DNA from: Cotesia glomerata
Lineage: Eukaryota; Arthropoda; Insecta; Hymenoptera; Braconidae
Length of the DNA stretch: 64,000 bases
NCBI RefSeq assembly: GCF_020080835.1
Contig: NC_058160.1
Location: forward strand, 28,941,152-29,005,151
Reading direction: 5' to 3'
Each line of letters begins with the position of its first letter. Position 1 is the stretch's first letter. Of the stretch, positions 50,380 through 61,032 are shown in pieces. Under the pieces are notes generated by a model. It made no database searches, was not told the DNA's origin, and worked only from the letters and a program-made list of their open reading frames with translations. A program made the position numbers and the translations under genes.

Positions 50380-50584
50380 TATTTTACATTACCGGTAGAA
50401 AAAGTACTTGCAAATACTTCCGTTCGCTTTCCGCGCAGAAGCGCTATTGTCGCGTTCATGAAAATGGTACCAAAAATCTCCAATGACATAATTTCCTCTC
50501 GTTCATTGTTAATCGCTATTGAAACTGAAAATCCATGGCTTGAGCAAGGTTTTAGTAATTATTTCAAGGTAATTACTTTTTAAA

Positions 50585-52964
50585 ATGTTTCGAAGGCATT
50601 TTCTTCGTTACTTCTCAACAAATAGTGGGTCTAAAAATCAAAAACCACTAAATGTTGCTGATAAATTAGAAAAAAAATTTGACAAAGTCTCAGGAAAGCG
50701 TACCAAAATACAGGTTAGATTTTTTAAACTCATATTACATTAAATGGCGGACAGGATTTTATTTTATTAATATAATTATTCATTCTATAATTTATCTATT
50801 AAATTAAAAAATATAAATGTTAATAAATTATAAATTTCTAGACATCTGATGTCTTAATAATTATATTTAATGATTAAATTTATTTTATTTTATTTATTAC
50901 ATGCAATAATATTTAATTGTGATTAATATTTTTAGTATTAATTGTAAAAATAATAAAATTTATGAATTTAGGGTTGGGTTAAGGTGATAAGAAAAATGAA
51001 GGACAAAGTATTTCTAGAAGTCAACAATGGAATGACGTTCGAGCATGTCCAAGTTGTGGCTAAAAAGACTGACATCCCGAAAAATTTAAGTTACGACTGT
51101 TCAGTATTTGCTGCGGGTGAAGTCGCGTACGCACCAAATGGTAGATATGAAATACGCGCCGATGAAGTAAGAATACTCGGGTCGTGTGAAGTAGACGGGA
51201 GTTATCCACTGTCCTCTAAAAAAGATTATATACTCGACGATCTACGTCAAATTTTACACCTGAGACCTAGAACCGCTCAATTTTCTAGTTTACTTAGATT
51301 AAGGAGTATAGCCTCACTGGCAATCAGTAAACACATGAACAAACGGGGGTTTATAAATATTCACACGCCTATTTTAACCTCCAATGACTGTGAGGGTGCT
51401 GGTGAAGTATTTTCGGTGGTTCCAGAGTCCCGTAAGATGCTTGACGGCATGAAGAAAAGTAAAGACCAGTCGGTAGAGTCTATTTACTTCGACACACCTA
51501 CATATCTTACTGTGTCTGGACAGTTACAGCTAGAAACAATGGCAAGGTAATATTATTTAACGAATTTTAAGTTAGCAAACACTTGACAATTTTTTATTTT
51601 TTATTAACCAATAAATTTGTACAAAAAAATTATTTTTAATTTTTTTAAATTTCTAAATGTCAATTTTTTTTTCTGATTTTTTTTTGCCATAATTTATTTA
51701 TTAAAAAAATTCTAAAAATTATTAAATATCTGATAAATTAATTTTCATTATTTAATGACTTTAAAGTTAGCAGACACTTGACAATTTTTAATTTTTTTTT
51801 TAAACAACAAATTTGTACAAAAAAAAATTGAATTGTTATTTTTTTTTCCTTTTCTAAATGTCAATTTTATTTGCGATAATTTAATAAAATTATCATATAA
51901 TAAAAATCTGGTAAATTAATTTTCATTATATGACTTAAAAGTTAGCAGACACTTGACAATTTTTAATTTTTTTTTAACCAAAAAAATTGAATTTTTATTT
52001 TTAAAATTTCAATTTTTTTTTCTAATTTTTTTTGCCATAATTTGTTTCTTAAAAAAATTCTAAAAATTATTAAATATCTAGTAAATTAATTTTCATTATT
52101 ATTTATTATTTAAATTTCCATGCTTTTATCATGAACAATAATAATAATTATTATTAATTTTTTTAGAACACTATCAAAGGTCTACACATTTGGCCCAACC
52201 TTCAGAGCCGAAAATTCAAAATCAAGGATGCATTTATCTGAATTTTACATGATAGAAGCTGAAGAAGCTTTTGTCACGGACATCAGAATGCTGACAACTG
52301 AAGCAGAGTTATTATTTAAAGCAATTACTCGAGCTCTGGTAGAAGAAGGAGCTCCAGACATGCGTGCAATAAAAGCCGAGACACCCAAATGGCTTGACAA
52401 AGACTTTAGGTATATGACTTACGACGACGCGATTGATATTCTCGATAAACACGCAGACAAGCTTTCAATACCAGCTAAACGGGGTCAAGCTCTGTCCAAA
52501 GAGCATGAATTATTTCTAGTTGATTACAATGACGGGATTCCGACGTTCGTTATCAACTGGCCGAAAGAAATTAAGCCCTTTTATATGAAAGAGTGCTCTC
52601 ATGATTCATCAAAGGTATGAGTAGTAAGCCAGTGTAATTTAATACAATAATAATAGTAATAATAATAATAATAATTATTATTATTGATTTAATAATTAAA
52701 AAGGTTGCTGCTATGGATCTACTGGCGCCAGTAGTAGGTGAAGTTTTCGGTGGGAGTCTCAGAGAAGACAATTATGAGCTACTGAAACAAAAAATACCTC
52801 CCAAGGCAAATCTTGAGTGGTATTTAGATCTGAGAAGATATGGAAATGTCCCAACAGGCGGATTCGGGATGGGATACGAGAGATTTCTTCAAACAGTACT
52901 TGGGATTCCGAACATCAGAGATGTGATTCCTTTTCCTAGATGGCCACACAACTGCAGTCTATGA
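50585..52964 (+). CDS. NARS2: Asparaginyl-tRNA synthetase, mitochondrial
   Basis: Class II aminoacyl-tRNA synthetase that charges mitochondrial tRNA-Asn. Exons 50585-50713, 50972-51546, 52167-52614 and 52704-52964; 470 residues, normal for NARS2. The start MFRRHFLRYFSTNSGSKN is a basic, hydroxylated mitochondrial presequence. Then come the OB-fold anticodon-binding domain (about 45-150), the catalytic core with motif 1 around HTPILTSNDCEGAGEVF, motif 2 FGPTFRAENSKSRMHLSEF, and motif 3 GGFGMGYERFLQ with its ATP-binding Arg. It ends PFPRWPHNCSL, as expected. A longer forward frame just upstream (50371-50583) is not part of it. Intron 2 carries three repeat copies. AATAAA at 52976 is only 11 bases past the stop. 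Confidence 0.95.
51563..52092. repeat. Three head-to-tail TTAGCAGAC-family MITE copies (NARS2 intron 2)
   Basis: AAGTTAGCAAACACTTGACA at about 51569, then AAGTTAGCAGACACTTGACA at about 51766 and again at about 51930, each followed by an AT-rich body of 160-200 bp. Together they account for most of the intron. Confidence 0.65.
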
Positions 52965-54752
52965 AATCTTTAAGAAATAAACTTTTCAGGGTTTTGTGTT
53001 TATGATTTTTCACCCCATTGCCTTTAATGCCAAACTGTTTTAGAAAATTACCAGTTCTCAGAAAGAAGACTCATCAACAGGATGGATTCCAAAAAAATAT
53101 GCTCATTTCAGGTAGCTGATGCACCAACAACATCTTCCAGCTTGTATCATCTTTTGTGGTTGATTAATTCGCTTGTGGTTTATTTTGTCGATTAACAAAC
53201 TTACTCTAGAGCACAGAGCTGAAGGATAGGATTTATAAATTAAGGTTTAAAATCAAGACATAATTTAAACTAACTTTTCTTTATTAAACACTAGACGAAG
53301 ATTCTTCTACACTTAAAATCCTTTGAATAGTTTATTATTATTCCATTAATCTGGAGGCTTATTAAAGACGTTCCTTGGATTCAGCATCTCTTCAATGATG
53401 CTACTTAAAAACTATAACTATTTTTTTTTTCATTTTATAATTTTTTTTTTTTATAGTAATTAATAATTAATAGTAGCAGTAATAATAGTATTAATTAAAA
53501 TTATAACATTAAATTCTACCTTAGGATAATTGGAGTGAGCATACAGGATAAATGATAAATGAAATTGAAAGTCAAACCACCGGGTGGTCAACAATTTCTT
53601 TTTTTTTTCTTTTTTTATACAACAAAATATTTTTTTTTATCATTCAATGGTTTGTTTTTTTACCAAAATTAAATTACTAACAGATATTCTCTCCATCATC
53701 ATTATAATCATCTTGAAAAGTATTTACATATCGTAACAATCATATATCACACTTTCTTACATTTAAACTTTTTGAAGAACAAAATTAAACAATTAAGTCA
53801 GTTTTTTTTTTTAATTTTAGAAATAATTCTATGAGTTTAGTAATCTTTTACTATTTCATTTTTTTTGACTAAGGACTTAGACTTTTTTTTAACACTTACA
53901 TTAGAATTTTTTTTTTACTGTTTGAAAAAAATATTCCAAGTAAAAATTAAAAAAAACAAAAGAAATTCTGTCATACTTTTCAATGAATTTACAAAGTACA
54001 AAAAGTATGAAATTTTTAATTAATAATATTTGTGCATATTTCAAGTACTTAAATTGCACATGTACTATTTATGTGGAATGGTTTTTTTTTTGTTAATCTT
54101 TTTACTCTTCATTTGTTAAAATCTCGATCATCACTACCGAGATTTGATTACTCAATTATGTACAAGATACTTAAATATTCGGAAACAATCCGAATAATCT
54201 AATACCATTCACAAGCATTTACTCTCACATTCGCTTCAATTATTAATCTCTAATTTTTTTTTATACAATTATAAATACAAATAAGAAAAAAATAATTAAT
54301 AAATACTCACTAATATAATAATTAGTGATTATTTTCGTGAACAACTTGTATGACGTGATGTATCATTTTTTGATTAAACATTAAAATAAAAAATAAGAAA
54401 CAGTCAATTAACTAAATAAAGTTAAAAAAAGTTATTAATTGTACGTGGGTGACAATTAAGCAAAAAGAAAAATAGAAAAAATCAACAATTATTATGTATA
54501 AAAATAGACATCAGACCATACAAGTTTTACAAAAAAATTACAAATATATTGAATATTAATTAATTAATTAATTAATTCAATATACAACAAATAGTCAAAT
54601 TAATTTGGTATATTCAAAACGCGAGTAAGCTATTCAAAATACTTGGTGACTTATTATTTTTAAAACGACTTTGCGATACTTATCCGGCAGTATTTTCAAT
54701 ACCAAAAATTAATAAATAATTAATCAATTATTAGTTATATAGCTATTGTTAT
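52965..54752. other. 3' regions between NARS2 and Pcf11
   Basis: Convergent spacer. The first 200 bp may be NARS2 3' flank. On the reverse strand about 1.4 kb after the Pcf11 stop look like its 3' UTR, ending near a reverse-strand AATAAA at about 53284-53279. No coding frame or structural RNA was recognised. Confidence 0.4.
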
Positions 54753-57700
54753 TTACATTATCGAACAAAGTCCCGAGAGTTCTTGACCTCTTTCAACGGG
54801 TGGCAGGATAGAAAGTTTCCTACCTTTTAGTGTTGACTTAATGGATGCTGGCTTTAGTGGTAATTCTTCCTCGCTAGGCATTTCAGGTAACACTATTTTT
54901 TCTTTAGGTTCCTCTGGCTCTTTATTTACAACAAGTGGCTTAGAAATATTTATCTTTATTCGCGTGGATGCAGTGGGCAGCGTTGCGGGAGTAGACTCTA
55001 GTTCAACATTACCGTCCAGTGAACTGGTCACTGCCGTCAGGGTGGTGTCCACCTGTGCAGCAATGTTCGCTACTTTCATTTCTTCAGGATCTGAGACAGA
55101 AAAAAAATAAAGATTAATTATCAATAATAAATCAAGCAAAATTTTATTTATTTTAAAGCATCAAAGCAATTTTTGATAAAAGGCTTGATTTTTTTTAATA
55201 CGAAGTTTAAATATGTCTAAATAAATTCCGAAAATTTGAAGGAAATTGCCGAATTTAAATAAATAATTAACTTTGAAGTTGAGCAATTTAACATTGATTT
55301 TATCGGGTAACTTCCAAACATTAATAAATTTATGAAAATTAAGTTAGCCGACATTTCAAAATTTTTAGAAATTTTTTATTGAAAAAATTTTTATTAAAAA
55401 ATTTAAAAACAAAATTTCACATGTAAAAAACTATAAGTGCAATTTTTTAGAAATATCTTTTTAGTTGTAATTTAATTAATAAAAAAAATCAAAAATTTTT
55501 AGACGTCTGCTAACTTCAGTGTCATATACATTTCTATATTTTTCTCGTAAAACTATCGGTAAATATTTTTAAAAAATTTATGGATGAAAGTAAATATATT
55601 AGTGATAAATTTGATTCAAAAAAAATTTACACTTGCTCGATTAATTAAAGTGTATTCGGTTGCCCAATTTCAAAACACAGTAGCTGACAATTTAAAAATT
55701 TCTTTTATTAAAAAAAAATTTGCGCAACAAATTGATAAAAAATTTGATTTATGAATAGAAAATACTTAAATATAAACATTTTTAAGAAAAAATCCTTGAA
55801 ATTAGGCTCTAAAATTTATAAGATAAGAAATGCAGCAGTACTAAAAAAAAATCAGGTATAAAAATTTTGCAGTTGTTTTAAAATTGGGCCGTATTAATTA
55901 AAAGAAAAATAAATGAATTATTAGAAAAGTAAATTTACCAGGTTCAGGATCAAGTGGTTCAATTTTGACTTTCACATCGTCCCAATTTATTTCTGAATCT
56001 GTTTCTGTATCATTGACTTCCATAGGTTCTTCTTTAATTTTAAATTCAGTTTCCACAGGCACTTCAACAAGATCATCCGATTGTTTATCCAGTTCTTGAT
56101 CTTCTGATTGATCACAAGTTTTAGTTTCATCACTAGTTTCTTCATTTACATTATCAATTACTTTATCTTCTTCATCTTTGATACTATCTTCTGTATTATG
56201 AGTAATCATTTTTTCATCAAGATTATCTTTATCATTAATATCTTCAGATATTTCTTGAGAAATATTATTGTCTTCTGACTCTTCATTCTCATTTAATTTA
56301 AATTCTTCACTTTCTGTTTCTTCATTGCTTGGAAGATCACCAATCGGCGTTTCCATGTATTCCGGAGACTCAACTGAATCATTATGCTCATCTTTCTTTT
56401 CTTCGTCTTCATTTATCGTATCGTCCAACGCTGACTTTGCTAAAGCACGCTACAATAAAATAATAACACATATTAAAAATTTAATTCTTCAATAATATAA
56501 TTTAAATAAAATAATAATGGACATAATAGGTTCTACACTACTCTAAAAATCAAAAACAAACGTGATGAATATATGGTCATGGAAAAATAATAGTCATGAT
56601 TTATGATCATCTACAAACAGGAAGTTTAACCATGATAATTAATAAGGAGCAACATACCGCGAGACACTTTTCCTATTTGTGTAAGAATGTGAAGAAAATA
56701 AAAATATTATTCGATATATCCATTATATCATGTATTAACTATATCAAAAAATATATAACCACCGAGTATAAATCCAAAATTAGTTACAATTATTAGTAGA
56801 TTAATTAAATTTAATTATTATTATTAGTTAATTAAATAAATTTAATTATTATTATTAGATAGTGGTAAAAAAAAAGAAGAAATATACCTTATGATCTTCC
56901 AGACAAAGAGGATGATAATTTTTATCTTCAAAGCTAACAGCTGGTCTTAAATGCCATTCTTCTTTTTCTTCGTTATAAAATTGTTCAAAAGTGTCATGAC
57001 AGACTTGACAGCGACAATCATCATCACTGCTTGCAGGTACACTTGGTTGTATGGCATCTTGTGAAGAATCTTCACCATTAGCTGCTTCTGTTTCTGCAGT
57101 TAATTTTTCGGTTTCAAACCAACTTTGTGCTGTAAAAAAAAAAATTATTTTAATTTTTTAGTTATATAATTTTTTTTTTTTTTTAATTTAATTTGTAATT
57201 TTTCAATTTATTTTTTAAAATTTAATTTGTAACTTTTTAGTTATATAATTTTTTAATTAATTTTTTTGCCCTCCGGGCGGAAAGTGGCAACTTTCGTCCC
57301 GCTGCGCTAAACTAAGTTGCCGCTTTCCGCCTTCGTCGGACAAAAAAATAGTATACACTCCTCGGGAAGTAAATAAGAAAGCCTCAGATCACATGTTTGT
57401 TGACCTCGGCTTCGCCTCGGCCAACAATTACATGTGATCTGAGACATTTCTTACTTTACTTCCCTAGGTGTGTAATATACTATTTATTTAATTTCTAATT
57501 TTTTAGTTATATAATTTTTAAATTTAATTTTTAATTTTTTAATTTATTTTTTTTAATTTAATTTCTAATTTTTTTAATTTTTAGTATAATTAATTAATAA
57601 TGAAAATAATTTACCTCTATCATCAACATCTTCAATTTCTTCAAACTGATTCCAGTCACTAATTTCATACATAATTTCCCTCGACTGAGCTTTCTTAATA

Positions 57701-60700
57701 GAATCTCTCCCTCTTCTATTTTGCCGGAAGTGCCAATCAAGATGATGACTGTACCTTGTCGCTAATTCCGGAGCAAATCTCGCGCCGCAAGAACTGCATT
57801 GCATACCACCATACATCGAAGTAGAATTAATAGGCCGTACAATTTTAAGTGTCTCAGGTTTATCTAAGCTAGGAAGAGGTAACTCTGGTTCTTTCTTAAC
57901 AACTTCTTCCTCCGGTTTTTTGACCTCAACCTTGGGTCCTTGTCTTGGTACTATCCCAGTGTCAACCAACTTTTGGTAAAGTTCATTAAGATTAAGATTA
58001 AGCGGTAAAATAGGAACTGGCGTAAGTGCAGGAGGTTTCTCCATAGGTTCAGCTTGGTAAGAAAATCCAGACGAGGGAGCCATAGCTGAAGACAGTGCCG
58101 ATGAAAGCATGTCCAACTGCAAGTCAGGTTTCACCAATGAAACATCCGACGCATCTTGAGAAGTCGAGTCTGGTTCAGGAAGACCCACTCCAGAGATTGG
58201 AACAGCAGAGTCACTTACTTTGTTGTTATTATCACTAGCTGGAGATTCCGGACACTTTCCTTTCATGCCAGCTATTTTAACAGACCCAGGATGAGCTCCT
58301 CTAGGTAACACAGTGAATCTGATAAAGTGCTTTTTATCCCTAACAATTATTGGTTTAGGCAGTCCACCAAATTCAACTTTAAATGATCTGCCATTAAGTA
58401 AAATAGTCTCCAGAGAATCAGCAAACTCAAGAGTCTGAGGTTGATTGTCAATTTCAAACATTTGTGGCTTAGCGTCAACAAACACCGGCGTCATATTTTT
58501 AGCGTTAATAATAAGATTTATTTTACCTATCACCAAATCAGTTCGCTTAACAGTCCCAATTTTAACTTGAGGAGGAGGTCCTTCTAAATTAATATTAACT
58601 TTTTTATTTCCTAAGTCAACAAGCACCGGTGGACCACCGAAGTAACACTCGTACCACTTGTCATCGACGAACAACTCTCTCGTCGGCGCTCCAAGTCTTA
58701 TCCTGTGTATTTTTCCGTCGTAGACAAATTCCTTGTAAGGTTCGTTGAAAGAGCAAATGATAGTGTCTTTTTCGTCAATCATAATTCTTCTCGAGCCATT
58801 TTGGAAACCTATTTCTCTCGGGTCGTCCCAGTTCATAAACACGACCGCGGTCTGACCGTAGTAGCGAATTTCACGAGGTATATTGTCGATGTTAATCGAT
58901 TTCATTGTGTCGTTGGCTATTTCTTCCAGGAGTTTTGGATCAGGCAGAGGTAGCTCACGACTAGGACCGCCGTGTTCTTTAGTAAGCTTGTCCATGAAGT
59001 TCTGGGTCTCTTCATTGTCAAATCTGGAGATTGAGTTGGGAGAGATGTTCCGAGAAGGTGGAGGAACGTGGGTCATTAAATTATTGTGAGGTGGATGAGG
59101 GCCATTCATTAAAAGACTCGGTGGCCCATTAATATTAGCCATCCCGGGATTTGACATTCCACCCATTGGTCCCATGGGTCCATTGGGCATCATTCCAGGC
59201 ATCATAGGCCCGTTAGGACCCATAGGGCCCATCAAACCGGGACCAGGGCCCATACGTGGACCCATTCCAGAATTGAAGCCGTGGAATTGATTGAAGTCGG
59301 GCCGCATTGGTCCGAATTGTCGAGGGTTTTGCCAGGGGCCAATTGGTCGGAAGTCGGGGTTGAATGGATTTCCAAAAGCCGGTCCAGGTGGAGGTGCCCA
59401 GGGGCCTGGTGGTTGCCAAGGACCTGGGGGTTGCCATCTTGGTCCGTTTCTTGAATGTGGATGATCTTTGCCTCGGTGTCCCATGTCTTCTTTCGGACTG
59501 AAGCCGCCGCTTATGTCAATTCCTTTTTCCCAAATACTCGCACCGGTCTCTTTGTCCTTTTTCTGGGCTACTCTTAATTTTTGAACCTCGTTCATCTGCC
59601 AAACATTCTGGATCAATGTGTGGTAGTCGGCTTTAGTCATTGAACCTTGCTTCAATTCTTCTTCAGCTTGCTTCATTATTATTTCAATGCTACGCTCGGA
59701 ATTACGATCTAATTTGTCGAAATCACGGTTTCTCCGGCTGGACCTTGAATCATCGTCGTTGATAAATTGACGTCGACGGTCTTTTGGATCGTCAGATGGT
59801 TTATTGTAAGGTCGACTTCTAGAAGAACGATCTTTATTGCGATCTCGATCGCGTTTATCTTCATTTATTGTTGGTTTATCACGGTCATTTTTAAATGTTG
59901 TTTTTAATTTAGCCCAGCTTGTTTTATTTTCTTCACCCGATATTACTGGTGGAGGTGGAGTTGGTGGTCGTCCGGCTTTTGGGTTCGTCAAGGTTCTTAA
60001 ATCGACATCTTCATTACCAAATAAACTGTAATAATATATAATTATAAAATATGTTATTTTTTTTTAAATCTATATCGTTAAGGGAATAAGAAAAATTTTG
60101 TTTCAAAGATAGTCATATGATAAAATCAGTTTTTTTTGGTGTCATTGCAAAGGTCTTGACTTGAATTTGTGCCTTTTCAAGGTTTCATTTCATTCTCATA
60201 GATAGTCTATTTATTATGATATTTAGGCTGCATTCGAAAATACTTTATCTCTAGATACATAATTAAGAAATGACCTTGTATCTTATGAAATATTGACATT
60301 TTTAAAGATATAAGCTCATCCCGATGTTACACTCATCGAGACCTTTCATTTGAGTACCCACATCAATTTTTCATATATTTATATATATTATATATATGTA
60401 TATATGAAAAATATATCAAAATGCATGTGGGTACTCAAATGAAAGCTCTTGATGAGTGTAACATCGGGATGATCTTATATCTTTAAAAAAGGGAATAGTT
60501 AAGAAAATACAGTGAAATTTAAGAAATGTCTTGTGAAATATTGACATTTTTAAAGATATAAGCTCATCCCGACGTTACACTCATCGAGACCTTTCATTTA
60601 AGTACCCACATCAATTTTTTCATATATTTATATATATTATATATATGTGTATATGAAAAATATATCAAAAATGCATGTAGGTACTCAAATGAAAGCTCTT

Positions 60701-60999
60701 GATGAGTAAAACATCGGGATGACCTTATATCTTTAAAAACGTCAATATTTAAGAAAGTACAGCGCAATTTAACAAAAGTTATTATATATTATTTTAATAA
60801 AATGAAAAAAAAAAAATACTTACGTATCGAATTTTTCTGTTTTAGATTTTTTACTATTTGAATCACCGTGCTCTGAGCTTTGTCTTTTATTAGTTGGTGG
60901 TGGTGGTGGTGGTGGTGCTAATATGCGTAGATCTAAGTCTTCTTCTAAAAAATAAAAAAAAATAAAAAAATAAAAATCATTAAGAAAAGTTTTTTGTTC

Positions 61000-61032
<33 letters not shown>

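Noticed and set aside
50371..50583. 70-codon forward frame between CUSTOS and NARS2
   Set aside because: It overlaps the CUSTOS poly(A) signal and the probable NARS2 promoter, has no similarity I know, and stops just before the true NARS2 start.
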